Source: CAZEGC01 sp964511635
GTDB taxonomy: Bacteria > Patescibacteriota > Saccharimonadia > Saccharimonadales > Saccharimonadaceae
NCBI GenBank assembly: GCA_964511635.1
Contig: CAZEGC010000002.1
Span: forward strand, 1 to 42,400
DNA: 42,400 bases
Direction of reading: 5' to 3'
This document shows, piece by piece, positions 30,931 through 39,257 of this stretch (position 1 is the stretch's first letter; each line of letters opens with the position of its first letter). The translations under genes were made by a program, and so were the position numbers. The notes beneath the pieces were generated by a model that saw only the letters and a list, made by a program, of their open reading frames with translations, ran no database searches and was not told where the DNA came from.

Positions 30931-31977
30931 ATGTCTATGCGGATGTGGTTGAGCGTTATAACTTTGGCGTTAATTATACTGGTTGTCTACTTGTCATGGG
31001 ACGAAATAATCGAAGCTTGGCGTCAGCTAGAAACCGTCAATTTATGGATATTATCACTTTTAATCCCGGCACAACTACTCAGCTACTATGCAACTGGTGA
31101 GATGGTTTTTGAGTACCTTCGCGGTAAGGGGCTAATTAGTGAGGCGTCGAGGTTTAGTCTTGCCAGGGTCGCGCTGGAGGCTAATTTTGTGAATCACGTA
31201 TTACCAAGTGGCGGCGTGAGCGGGATTTCTTATATGTCATGGCGCTTAACTAAGTTTGGTGTTAGTCCAGGCAGCGCCACAATGGCGCAGGTGGTGCGTT
31301 ACGCTGTGTCATTTATTGCGTTTGTGGTTTTAGTATCGGTTGCAGTCTTAATGATTACGCTAGACGGCAATATTAATCGCTGGATAATCCTAGTGGCTAC
31401 TACAATATCTAGTGGGATGATTGTACTGCTCGTGGGCGGAGTTTACTTAGTAAGTAGCCGACTTAGGATACATAAATTTGGCCGATGGATGGCAAAAAGA
31501 GTCAATGGCTTTGTTCGGCGCATTAGCTTCGGCCGGAAAAAGGGCATACTAAAACGTCGCGCTGTAGAGAATTTCTTTTTTGACTTTCACGACGACTACG
31601 TTATTTTAAGGCGAGATAAAAAAATCCTAACAAAGCCTTTGATCTGGGCAGTCATTAATATAGTTGCCGATGTTTCGATATTTTTAATTGCCTTTTGGGC
31701 CCTAGGCTTTTCAGTTAACCCAGCTCCGATACTTATTGCTTACGGAGTGGCTTCAGTTGCCGGTTTTATCGTTATAACTCCAGGTGGGGCGGGGGCGTAC
31801 GAAGCAATAATGGTGGCTTTTCTGGCAGTGGCGGGTGTAACTCAGAACATTGCTATTGCCGGTATATTGCTAGCCCGGATCGCACTTCTTATCGGAACAA
31901 TTTTACTTGGCTACGTTTTTTATCAATTAACAGTGTTGAAATATGGAAAAGCACCTACCGAAACTGTCCGTCAGTGA
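30931..31977 (+). CDS. LPG-synthase-TM (UPF0104/AglD-type) integral membrane protein
   Basis: 348 residues with about eight membrane helices. NHVLPSGGVSGISYM near residue 68-83 and ITPGGAGAYEAIMVAFL near 284-300 are the two signature segments of the family. It includes the flippase half of MprF and uncharacterised relatives near glycan genes. The soluble MprF synthase domain is absent. A lipid or lipid-linked-sugar translocation role is inferred. The start is chosen at ATG 30931, 22 codons inside the longest frame, because the promoter overlaps the extension. It overlaps xseA by 35 bases. Confidence 0.85.
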   Translation: MSMRMWLSVITLALIILVVYLSWDEIIEAWRQLETVNLWILSLLIPAQLLSYYATGEMVFEYLRGKGLISEASRFSLARVALEANFVNHVLPSGGVSGISYMSWRLTKFGVSPGSATMAQVVRYAVSFIAFVVLVSVAVLMITLDGNINRWIILVATTISSGMIVLLVGGVYLVSSRLRIHKFGRWMAKRVNGFVRRISFGRKKGILKRRAVENFFFDFHDDYVILRRDKKILTKPLIWAVINIVADVSIFLIAFWALGFSVNPAPILIAYGVASVAGFIVITPGGAGAYEAIMVAFLAVAGVTQNIAIAGILLARIALLIGTILLGYVFYQLTVLKYGKAPTETVRQ

Positions 31978-33040
31978 TTTTGTAGCGATTGCTAATCAAA
32001 CGCTCGAATATGCCTACCCGAGCATTGAAATTGAAGGTGAGGTTGCTTCATTTAAGGTTAATCAAAATAAATATGTATTCTTTGACTTAAAGGATGAAGG
32101 TGCTAGTATCGGTTGTTTTATGATGGTCTGGCAACTTCGACTAGCCATCGAGGATGGCATGAAGGTTGTAGTCACGGCTCAACCAAGACTGACTAAATGG
32201 GGCAAGTTCAGCCTGACGGTGCGCTCGATCCGCGCTAGTGGCGAAGGTAGCCTAAGAAAAAGTTTTGAACTTTTGAAATCTAAGTTAGAAAAAGAGGGCA
32301 TGTTTGCTGCTGATAGAAAACGTTTAATTCCGCGACCTCCGGAGCATGTTGCTATCATAAGCTCTATTCAAGCTGCCGGCTATAAGGATTTTATTAAGAT
32401 CATCAATGATAGGTGGGGCGGTTTAAATATTGACGTGGCACATGTTCAAGTTCAAGGTGAGGGTGCGGCTGATCAAATAATCCGCGCAATAGAGTTTTTT
32501 AATCAGCGCGAAAATCTGCCGGATGTTATTGCAATCATAAGAGGCGGTGGCAGTGCAGATGATTTAGCCACGTTCAACGACGAGCTGCTCGTACGCTCGG
32601 TGGCCGGTAGTCGTGTGCCGGTATTAACTGGCATAGGCCACGATGTTGACGTTAGTCTGGTTGACTTGGCGGCTGATGAAAGCGCTAGCACACCTAGTAA
32701 TGCTGCTGAGCGTTTGGTGCCAGATAAGACCGAAACAATACGACTTATTCGTCACCAGCTGGCATCGGTCCCACGTCGAATGGATCACGCGATTGACCTT
32801 CAGCTGACAGAGCTCGACAGTATGCTGGGGGTAGGACTCAGCCAAATTGACCGTCGCTATAGGCAGTTGCAGGCTGAGCTAGCGGCGCAGCATCGCACGT
32901 TGTCGAGCTACGATCCAAAGTCGGTGCTTGAGCGTGGGTATGCAATTGTGCGCGGAGAGCTAGACGTTGGCGAGGTAATAGATATTGAAACAAGTAAACT
33001 TAATGCAGTGGCGGAGGTAAGAAGTGTCAGTAAAAAATAA
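31943..33040 (+). CDS. xseA: Exodeoxyribonuclease VII large subunit
   Basis: ExoVII degrades single-stranded DNA from both ends. The N-terminal OB fold is present (LSVSDFVAIANQTLEYAYPSIEIEGEVASF). The catalytic domain follows with VAIISSIQAAGYKDF, IIRGGGSADDLATFNDE and GIGHDVDVSLVDLAAD. The C-terminal coiled coil that binds XseB is shorter than usual, giving 365 residues against about 400-450. GYAIVRG is the usual C-terminal strand. It overlaps the upstream gene by 35 bases and xseB by 17, which indicates strong coupling. Confidence 0.94.
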   Translation: MEKHLPKLSVSDFVAIANQTLEYAYPSIEIEGEVASFKVNQNKYVFFDLKDEGASIGCFMMVWQLRLAIEDGMKVVVTAQPRLTKWGKFSLTVRSIRASGEGSLRKSFELLKSKLEKEGMFAADRKRLIPRPPEHVAIISSIQAAGYKDFIKIINDRWGGLNIDVAHVQVQGEGAADQIIRAIEFFNQRENLPDVIAIIRGGGSADDLATFNDELLVRSVAGSRVPVLTGIGHDVDVSLVDLAADESASTPSNAAERLVPDKTETIRLIRHQLASVPRRMDHAIDLQLTELDSMLGVGLSQIDRRYRQLQAELAAQHRTLSSYDPKSVLERGYAIVRGELDVGEVIDIETSKLNAVAEVRSVSKK

Positions 33041-33233
33041 AACTTTGCAGCAAAAAACAGCCGAACTCAATAAATTAATTGAATGGTTTGACGGGGACGA
33101 GTTTGAAATTGAAGTAGCGCTTGAAAAATTTAAGCAAGCTCAACAGTTGGCGCGCGAAATTGAAAAGGACTTGCTGCTAGTAAAGAATGAAATTAACGTA
33201 ATAAAAAAGACGTTTGATAAAGAGTTAGTGTAG
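33024..33233 (+). CDS. xseB: Exodeoxyribonuclease VII small subunit
   Basis: 69 residues, two helices with the conserved LNKLIEWFDGDEFEIEVALEKF pattern split near residue 15-36 and a helix of charged repeats. Several copies bind each XseA. Starts with GTG at 33024, six bases after GGAGGTAA; the start lies within xseA. Confidence 0.88.
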   Translation: MSVKNKTLQQKTAELNKLIEWFDGDEFEIEVALEKFKQAQQLAREIEKDLLLVKNEINVIKKTFDKELV

Positions 33234-33236
33234 GCT

Positions 33237-33737
33237 ATGTGGTTCACGGTCCTACTGCTGGTGTTTCTATTTGGCTTTGTGGTGTTTCGCGGGGCGCCGT
33301 ATGTTCCCACTAGGGGGCGTGACATAAAACACTTGCTAGATGAAATCTATCCTCTTGGCGCTGATGACCTTTTGGTTGATATTGGTTCGGGTGACGGACT
33401 GGTGCTTCGTGCAGCAGCTAGAAAAGGTGCCAGGGCACTTGGTTACGAACTAAATCCAGTGCTAGTGGTTGTGTCGCGTTTGCTATCTAGAAGACATCAA
33501 AATATTGAAGTAAAACTTGCCGATTTTTGGCTAGTTAGCTTTCCCGAGGCCACCACGGTGGTATATACATTTGGTGATGCGCGCGATATTAATAAAATGG
33601 CCCTAAAGACTCAGAATGAAGCCAGTAGGCTAGGCAAAAAATTAATATTTATTAGTTACGGTTTCAGCCTAAAGGATTACCAGCCAGTTATTAGTAGTGG
33701 TCCGTTTTTTATCTATCAAATCAACCCTTTACATTAG
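33237..33737 (+). CDS. Membrane-anchored SAM-dependent methyltransferase-like protein
   Basis: 166 residues. Residues 2-20 form one hydrophobic anchor. Then LLVDIGSGDGLVLRAAARKG (about 45-64) is SAM motif I, and ALGYELNP the acidic motif II. The C-terminal half is shorter than in most class I methyltransferases, without an obvious substrate domain. Substrate unknown; because of the anchor a membrane lipid, quinone-like or membrane-protein target is possible. Begins three bases after xseB. Confidence 0.75.
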   Translation: MWFTVLLLVFLFGFVVFRGAPYVPTRGRDIKHLLDEIYPLGADDLLVDIGSGDGLVLRAAARKGARALGYELNPVLVVVSRLLSRRHQNIEVKLADFWLVSFPEATTVVYTFGDARDINKMALKTQNEASRLGKKLIFISYGFSLKDYQPVISSGPFFIYQINPLH

Positions 33738-33762
33738 CAGTATGCTATAGGATAATAAGGCC

Positions 33763-34422
33763 ATGAATTTGAACTTAAACAAAAATGAAACCGGGGCAAT
33801 TAGCGGGTCAACAATTGCGATTGCTGGTCTGATTTTGCTAGTGTTAGGATTTGGTGCTTTTTCAATCTGGGCTTTTATGAGCTACAGAGAGGCACAATCA
33901 GATGTTGAATCCAAGGTCGCAGTAGCGGCGGCTGAGGTTAGAAAAGAAGAGCAAGACAAATACGTCATAAAGCTCGAAGAAGATAGAAAAGAGCCGAACC
34001 GTGAATTTGTAGCACCCGATAATTACGGTAATTTACGGTTTATGTATCCAAAAACCTGGAGCGCTCATGTTGCGCGCGATGGTAGTACCGGCAATCGATA
34101 CGAAGCATACCTACATAGGGACGTAGTTGGGCCTATCGGGAATAAAGAACAGTTCATGCTGCGAGTTCTAATTGAGGAGGTCGAATACGACCGAGTAGTT
34201 TCGCGTTATGATTCGCTGGTGCGGCGAGGCGATCTGCGCTCTAGTAGCGTTAGTTTTAATGGGCATAACGGCACACGTTTAGATGGTAATTTTACTCGTG
34301 ACATTCGTGGGTCTTCGGTTATTTTCAGGATACGCGATAAAACAGCTACTCTTCGCGCCGATGCTGATACGTACAAAAATGATTTTGATGCTCTGATTCA
34401 AACAATTGATTTCAACGCATAA
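33763..34422 (+). CDS. Single-pass membrane protein of unknown function
   Basis: 219 residues. A short cytoplasmic N-terminus, a membrane helix (about 16-38), a charged helical stalk (EVRKEEQDKYVIKLEEDRKE) and an extracellular domain of about 140 residues starting with PDNYGNLRFMYPKTWSAH, reminiscent of PsbP-like folds in lipoproteins. No catalytic motif. TG-C-TATAGG (33743-33751) and GATAAT (33751-33756) precede the ATG by 11 and 6 bases, so a leaderless start is possible. Confidence 0.65.
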   Translation: MNLNLNKNETGAISGSTIAIAGLILLVLGFGAFSIWAFMSYREAQSDVESKVAVAAAEVRKEEQDKYVIKLEEDRKEPNREFVAPDNYGNLRFMYPKTWSAHVARDGSTGNRYEAYLHRDVVGPIGNKEQFMLRVLIEEVEYDRVVSRYDSLVRRGDLRSSSVSFNGHNGTRLDGNFTRDIRGSSVIFRIRDKTATLRADADTYKNDFDALIQTIDFNA

Positions 34423-34478
34423 TTATTGAGCCTGCGGCCAACCTAGCGTAAAGCCCACCTCGCGGGCAGCTTTCTGCG

Positions 34479-34487
34479 TGATAGAAT
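34479..34487 (+). promoter_or_regulatory. Extended -10 promoter of histidine kinase gene
   Basis: TG-A-TAGAAT, ending 6 bases before ATG 34494; leaderless type. Confidence 0.55.
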
Positions 34488-34493
34488 AAGTCT

Positions 34494-35225
34494 ATGGGGA
34501 AAGCTCAACAAAATGAGTGGATAGGGGGAGTCGCAAATGATGGCTTGCCGTCGCTAATTGCAGCGGCACATGAGTTAAAGTCGCCGCTAGCGCTAGTGCG
34601 GCAGTTAGCACTCAGTCTAGAGACGATGGAAATAGGCGAAGAAGAGCGCAGTAAAATTATCCGTCAAATTCGAATGACAACTGAGCGATCGATAGGCCTA
34701 ACAAGCGACTTAACGAAAGTTGCTAATTTAGATAATGCACTTTTTGAGTTAGAGCCAGTCAATCCGCAGCAATTATGTAAGGACATAGCCCGCGAGCTAG
34801 CACCGCTATTTTTGGCTAGAGGTAGGTCTATTATAGTAAAAAACAGGCGACGTGCGCCGCTAGCAATTGCTAATCATCATTTGCTAGGCCGGGTAATTGC
34901 TAGCTTTAGTGATAATGCACTTCATTACAGCGCACCGCAGTCTAGCGTAGAGATTAAGACAACTGAATTAGCCTCCAGGGGCATGGTTCGGGTGTCAGTT
35001 CGGGACTTTGGGCCCGCGATAAATAAAAGCAAGCTGCAAAAAATTTTAAACGGTGAAAAGCTAGACTCACATTTAATGTCTCGTCCGCAAAGCAGTGGCC
35101 TAGGGCTTTATATAGCCAAGAATTTTGCAGAAGCCATGAATGGTTCAATAGGTATAATCCGCCATAGTGATGGCGCCACCTTCTATATTGATATGCATCA
35201 ATCAAAGCAGCTGCAGCTATTATGA
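34494..35225 (+). CDS. Soluble sensor histidine kinase without sensory domain
   Basis: 243 residues. The H-box AAHELKSPLALVRQ starts near residue 23, with His at about 25 as phosphorylation site. The ATPase part has the N-box (FSDNALHYSA), a G1-like DFGPAI (Gly and Pro where DxGxG is usual) and the G2 box SSGLGLYIAKNFAEAMNG. No membrane segment or PAS/GAF domain precedes the kinase core, so the input must come from a partner protein. The stop overlaps the start of the receiver gene (ATGA). Confidence 0.88.
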   Translation: MGKAQQNEWIGGVANDGLPSLIAAAHELKSPLALVRQLALSLETMEIGEEERSKIIRQIRMTTERSIGLTSDLTKVANLDNALFELEPVNPQQLCKDIARELAPLFLARGRSIIVKNRRRAPLAIANHHLLGRVIASFSDNALHYSAPQSSVEIKTTELASRGMVRVSVRDFGPAINKSKLQKILNGEKLDSHLMSRPQSSGLGLYIAKNFAEAMNGSIGIIRHSDGATFYIDMHQSKQLQLL

Positions 35226-35590
35226 GTAAGAGAACAATATTGATAGTAGAGGATGATGAGTGGCTGGCTGGTCATTACGAGCGAGTCATCCAGCAGGAGG
35301 GGCATAGGGTCGCAGTTGTCAGCAATGCCATGGCGGCAATCGATGTAATTGATGAAATCAAGCCGGACGTTTTGCTGCTAGATGTTATCTTAACTGGCCC
35401 GACGGGGCTGTCGCTACTTCATGAGCTGCAGTCGTATAGGGATACCAGTCAAATACCGGTCGTTTTGGCTACGAATGCCGCTAGCCACTTGTCCCTCGAG
35501 GACTTGTCACCTTATGGCGTCCGTCGGATTCTTGATAAAGCTAAGATGGAGCCAAGTGACATTATTGCAGCTATTCGGAGCGTGACGTGA
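35222..35590 (+). CDS. Receiver-only response regulator
   Basis: 122 residues: acidic pocket VEDDEW, phospho-acceptor Asp in VLLLDVILTGPTG, and Lys in ILDKAKMEP. No output domain. ATGA overlap with the kinase makes them a dedicated pair. Its stop overlaps the recO start (GTGA). Together with the stand-alone receiver at 27118, the window has two output-less receivers and one kinase. Confidence 0.9.
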   Translation: MSKRTILIVEDDEWLAGHYERVIQQEGHRVAVVSNAMAAIDVIDEIKPDVLLLDVILTGPTGLSLLHELQSYRDTSQIPVVLATNAASHLSLEDLSPYGVRRILDKAKMEPSDIIAAIRSVT

Positions 35591-36261
35591 GGAGTGAGCG
35601 AACTCAGGCGATTGTTTTACGCCGGACAAATTATGGCGAAGCAGATAGGATTTTGCAACTACTCACGCCACTAGGGCGACGATCTGTGATGGCTCGGGGC
35701 GTACGGAAAGAAAAAAGCAAGCTCGCTGGCGGTGTTGAGCTGTTTAGTGTTAGTGATGTTGTTATCGGTCAGGGCAGGGGTGAGCTGGGAGTGCTAACGT
35801 CAGCGAGGCTGGTGCATTTTTATCACCACATTTTAGAAGATTACGACCGTATGCAATTTGGTTATACAGCTATTAAGCTAATAGCAAGCGCTAGTGAAAT
35901 GCTAGATGAGGCCGAGTGGTTTGATGCGTTGCTCGAGGTGCTTATGGGGCTAGACAGCAGATCAGTTGCCTTGGAATTAACAGAGATTTGGTTTTATCTC
36001 CAGTATACAAATTTACTAGGTTATGAGCTGGGTTTATATCGCGATGTGGATGGACAGCTGATCGAGCAAGGGTCGCGCTATCGATACGATGTCAGTGAAA
36101 AGGGATTTAGAAGGGCCGCTAGTGGCGAGCTGACTACGGATCATATCAAGTTAATGCGACTAGCATCAAACAGGCCACTAAAAGTTTTAGTACAAATTGG
36201 TGGGATTCAGTCAATCTTGAGTGAATGCCTGCAAGTTGCCCGCGCTCATGCGGCAGTTTAA
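35587..36261 (+). CDS. recO: DNA repair protein RecO
   Basis: 224 residues. The N-terminal OB fold carries TQAIVLRRTNYGEADRILQLLTPLGRRSVMARGVRK, the standard RecO beginning; the rest is the helical domain. RecO loads RecA on gapped single-stranded DNA with RecR. The C-terminal zinc Cys cluster common in RecO is not seen, and the protein is a little shorter than the E. coli one. Start is GTG 35587, overlapping the receiver stop. Confidence 0.92.
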   Translation: MRSERTQAIVLRRTNYGEADRILQLLTPLGRRSVMARGVRKEKSKLAGGVELFSVSDVVIGQGRGELGVLTSARLVHFYHHILEDYDRMQFGYTAIKLIASASEMLDEAEWFDALLEVLMGLDSRSVALELTEIWFYLQYTNLLGYELGLYRDVDGQLIEQGSRYRYDVSEKGFRRAASGELTTDHIKLMRLASNRPLKVLVQIGGIQSILSECLQVARAHAAV

Positions 36262-36339
36262 TAAATTAATTCTAGGGTTAGTGCCGCGCTATTTGAAGCC
36301 GCGCGGGCAGGGGCTTTGGTGGAGGTTTCTGTGCTATAT
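36262..36339. repeat. G+C-rich spacer with repeated GCCGCGC
   Basis: Two copies of GCCGCGC (36283-36289 and 36298-36304) about 15 bases apart, between the convergent recO and the TPR-like gene. It has hairpin potential, but no T-run was found. Confidence 0.3.
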
Positions 36340-37053
36340 CTAGCGGCTCGCTTGAGTGTCGTAGAGCTTGACTGCCAGTAGACCTACAAGGCGACCTTTC
36401 AAGATAAGTCGAGCCAGCTTGCGCCGCCTGGGGTCTGGGTCGAACCCAATGACAAGATGGCACAACCCATAGAGCTCTGGCGAGAGGTGCGCCTTAAGGC
36501 GTTTCGTGCTTCCCCTGCCAAAGTATCGTTGGGCGAGTGTCTTCATCCAGTGAAAGTCATTGTTCTTAATCCACTGAATGTCAACCTCACCCTCGGGTAG
36601 GCTAGACCAAAGTGCGTCAGCCTCTGCATGTTTGACGTCAGAGGCGAGGTAGCGACCGCTTGCGTAGTAGTACCTGGCCATCGCCATGTGCGCTGCACCG
36701 CGACGGTTGGGGTCAGGATGTTCGAGTTGCGGCTTTAGGAGTTTATACGCTCGCTCGAGGTTCGTGCCTCGCCGAATTAGCGCCAAGGCCTCATCTCGGT
36801 CGAAGTCAGCTCCCATGTCGACGTCATAGTTTGCGCAACTTTCTGCGCGACCCCGACATATGTCGGCGCTATCATCTCCACCGACAAGTCTCGCTACCAG
36901 CGAGTACGCAAACCAAAAGTGTGCGTTGTCGCGGTACTCGGCTGATTTGCCGCTTTGACCCATCAGATATAATATACGCGCAGCGTATGCTAGATCGCCA
37001 CGATTGATTGCGGCCTGTGCCAACGTAAGCGGCTCTAGTGTAGTACTTCCCAT
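36340..37053 (-). CDS. Unknown TPR-like helical protein, G+C-rich gene
   Basis: 237 residues, all-helical, with repeats reminiscent of TPR or SEL1 units (LAQAAINRGDLAYAARILYLMG; RGAAHMAMARYYYASGRYLASD). No signal peptide or membrane segment. The base composition is clearly richer in G and C than the genes around it. On the minus strand TTGTCA, 17 bases, TG-C-CATAAT forms a promoter, and CCGGAGGTAACCG gives a strong ribosome binding site before the ATG. It interrupts the plus-strand run between recO and glyS. Recent acquisition is possible. Protein-protein scaffold function is inferred only from the repeats. Confidence 0.7.
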   Translation of the reverse strand: MGSTTLEPLTLAQAAINRGDLAYAARILYLMGQSGKSAEYRDNAHFWFAYSLVARLVGGDDSADICRGRAESCANYDVDMGADFDRDEALALIRRGTNLERAYKLLKPQLEHPDPNRRGAAHMAMARYYYASGRYLASDVKHAEADALWSSLPEGEVDIQWIKNNDFHWMKTLAQRYFGRGSTKRLKAHLSPELYGLCHLVIGFDPDPRRRKLARLILKGRLVGLLAVKLYDTQASR

Positions 37054-37090
37054 CGGTTACCTCCGGTTTGTGGACGATAGGATTAGAATT

Positions 37091-37119
37091 ATTATGGCAC
37101 AAAAACTGACTTCTGACAA
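37091..37119 (-). promoter_or_regulatory. Promoter of TPR-like gene
   Basis: Minus strand TTGTCA (37119-37114), 17 bases, CATAAT (37096-37091) with TG-C extension. It is back-to-back with the glyS promoter. Confidence 0.6.
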
Positions 37120-37130
37120 CTATTTCAATC

Positions 37131-37139
37131 TGTTATAAT
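37131..37139 (+). promoter_or_regulatory. Extended -10 promoter of glyS
   Basis: Perfect TG-T-TATAAT, ending 10 bases before ATG 37150. The upstream in-frame ATG at 37138 overlaps the -10 and is therefore not the start. Confidence 0.7.
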
Positions 37140-37149
37140 GGGTATAATT

Positions 37150-38520
37150 ATGAGCAAAAACCAAGTAAAGAACGAAAAGATGGAAGCAATCGTCAGCCTT
37201 GCCAAGCGACGTGGATTTATCTACCAAGGTAGCGAGGTATATGGTGGCCTTCGCGGCACATGGGATTATGGTCCACTTGGCGTGAGACTGAAGCGAAACA
37301 TGATGAACCTATGGTGGCAGATGTTCGTTGATTCACGCGACGATATGTACGGTGTGGATGCAGCGATTTTAATGAACCGGAGTGTCTGGCAGGCTAGTGG
37401 TCATGTCGATACGTTTGTCGATCCACTGACGGAAGACACGGTGAATAAACGCCGCTATCGAACTGACCACATCTTGAAAGATAACGGTGTCGACCCAGAC
37501 GGCATGACCATGGAGCAGATGGATGCTGCTGTTTTGAAGCATAATATAAAGAGTCCGGATGGAAATCCACTTAGTGAATCACGAACTTTTAACATGATGT
37601 TTAAGACAAATGTCGGGCCAGTAGCGGACGACAGTTCGATTTCGTATCTTCGTCCTGAAACAGCCCAAGGAATATTTACTAATTTCAAAAACGTGGTTGA
37701 TAATTTTTATCCAGACTTACCGTTTGGTATCGCGCAGATGGGCAAGGCATTTCGTAATGAAATATCTCCGCGTGATTTTGTATTCCGCAGCCGCGAATTT
37801 GAACAGATGGAAATTGAGTATTTCGTTCATCCCGATAAATGGCAAGAGTCATTCGAGTCACTGCTAGCGGATATTTATGATTATCTAGATGTGCTTGGTT
37901 TACCACGAGACATGGTGCATGAGTTAGATGTACCCGAAGCTGATCGCGCGCACTATTCAGAGCGCACAATTGATATCGAATTTGATTTTCCAATTGGACG
38001 CTCTGAATTGCTAGGACTGGCATATAGGACTGACTTTGATCTAGGTAATATCCAGCGTAATAGCGGCAAGAGTATGGAGTATACCATCAAAGGTACTAAT
38101 GAAAAGTTCATTCCGCATGTAATTGAACCAAGCTTTGGTGTTGAGCGTCTGATAATGGCGGTGCTTTCGAGCGCTTATCAAGAGGACGAAGTAAACGGCG
38201 AAAAGCGTGTGTATTTGAAGTTGCCAGAGCACCTTGCACCTGTGAAATATGCGGTTTCGCCGCTACTTAAAAACAAGCCAGAGCTTGTTGAAAAAGCCCG
38301 CGAAGTTTACCAGATGCTAAAGAAAAAGCACGGCAACGTCATGTGGGACGACAACGGCAATATCGGCAAACGATATCGCCGTCAGGATGAAATCGGTACA
38401 CCGTACTGCGTAGTGATTGACTTTGACACGCTCGAAGACGATACGGTCACCGTACGCGACCGTGATACAACGGAGCAGTCCAGGGTTAAAATAGAAGATC
38501 TAAAGGGCAACTCAGTTTAA
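37150..38520 (+). CDS. glyS: Glycyl-tRNA synthetase, homodimeric type
   Basis: 456 residues, the single-chain dimeric form found in eukaryotes, archaea and some bacteria, not the alpha2-beta2 GlyQ/GlyS form. VYGGLRGTWDYGPLGVRLK near residue 27-45, the class II motif 2 region GKAFRNEISPRDFVFRSREFEQME, and EPSFGVERLIMAVL as motif 3. The C-terminal anticodon domain ends with a typical KKKHGNVMWDDNGNIGKRYRRQDEIGTPYC segment. Start chosen from promoter position. Confidence 0.95.
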   Translation: MSKNQVKNEKMEAIVSLAKRRGFIYQGSEVYGGLRGTWDYGPLGVRLKRNMMNLWWQMFVDSRDDMYGVDAAILMNRSVWQASGHVDTFVDPLTEDTVNKRRYRTDHILKDNGVDPDGMTMEQMDAAVLKHNIKSPDGNPLSESRTFNMMFKTNVGPVADDSSISYLRPETAQGIFTNFKNVVDNFYPDLPFGIAQMGKAFRNEISPRDFVFRSREFEQMEIEYFVHPDKWQESFESLLADIYDYLDVLGLPRDMVHELDVPEADRAHYSERTIDIEFDFPIGRSELLGLAYRTDFDLGNIQRNSGKSMEYTIKGTNEKFIPHVIEPSFGVERLIMAVLSSAYQEDEVNGEKRVYLKLPEHLAPVKYAVSPLLKNKPELVEKAREVYQMLKKKHGNVMWDDNGNIGKRYRRQDEIGTPYCVVIDFDTLEDDTVTVRDRDTTEQSRVKIEDLKGNSV

Positions 38521-38590
38521 GAACTTGAAAGAATGCGCCAAGAAGGCTCTCCTGCTGTTACGTTGGTAACGCACGAAAGTAGTATGCAGG

Positions 38591-38639
38591 CTAGTGGATA
38601 GTTTTCTAGCTTCGAGAGGCTAGGCTATGCTACCACTAG
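38591..38639. repeat. Compound hairpin downstream of glyS
   Basis: CTAGTGG (38591-38597) with CCACTAG (38633-38639), ATAG (38598-38601) with CTAT (38625-38628), and CTAGC (38606-38610) with GCTAG (38619-38623): 16 pairs with two internal loops. No T-run follows. A smaller hairpin, GTTAC/GTAAC, lies near 38560. This could be a 3' stabiliser or a regulatory RNA structure. Confidence 0.5.
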
Positions 38640-38682
38640 AGTAGTAGGCAAGTTGAAATCGAAGCCCATCTGTAAAATATAG

Positions 38683-38688
38683 TACAAT
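38683..38688 (+). promoter_or_regulatory. -10 element of the gene at 38698
   Basis: TACAAT, ending 9 bases before the ATG; TTGAAA occurs at 38653-38658 but the spacing is long. Confidence 0.4.
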
Positions 38689-38697
38689 AAATCCATC

Positions 38698-39225
38698 ATG
38701 TCTGAATCATTACCTGGCTCGCTCTCACGGATAGAAATAAATGCATCTGCTAGTTACTATGAGCTATTAGCACTTCTGAACGAACAGTTTAATTGTATTG
38801 ATAGTGAGGCACTCATTGATACAGACCTAGAAAACGATACGGGAATCCTAGAATATATATTGACTCTAGAGGGGCTAGCTTATCCATATGAAGCCAGTGA
38901 TACGAGGTGGCGAGCGGGGTATTTGGCCTTTCACTTGGCTTATAGCGTTAATTCTTTGACGGGAACGCGTCCAGTAAATTTAGGTCATGCAATCGCACGG
39001 TATCAAAGGTCGCTAGAGGGTCTTGGGCATAGTGAATTGATTGAAGTGATGCAGCGCGATGCGTACGAATTTCTAGGAAATAACGAGGCTCTTGAGGATA
39101 TTTTATTTATGTATCATAAGGATATTGATCCGACTGGAGAGAGTGCAGCTTTCGTGCAAGTGGTGTACGGGTTAGCATGCATTCATATAGAGGATGCTTT
39201 GTCCATTGATGCCAGTAGCGTGTAA
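38698..39225 (+). CDS. Unknown small acidic protein
   Basis: 175 residues, predicted helical and acidic, no signal peptide or membrane helix, no recognised domain. Likely soluble. It stands between glyS and the lysA-like gene with its own -10 element; the next gene also has its own promoter. The codon use is like that of its neighbours. Confidence 0.6.
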   Translation: MSESLPGSLSRIEINASASYYELLALLNEQFNCIDSEALIDTDLENDTGILEYILTLEGLAYPYEASDTRWRAGYLAFHLAYSVNSLTGTRPVNLGHAIARYQRSLEGLGHSELIEVMQRDAYEFLGNNEALEDILFMYHKDIDPTGESAAFVQVVYGLACIHIEDALSIDASSV

Positions 39226-39241
39226 GCTAAACATTAGTTTG

Positions 39242-39250
39242 TGCTATATT
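39242..39250 (+). promoter_or_regulatory. Extended -10 promoter of lysA-like gene
   Basis: TG-C-TATATT, ending 7 bases before ATG 39258; leaderless type. Confidence 0.6.
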
Positions 39251-39257
39251 AAAAATT

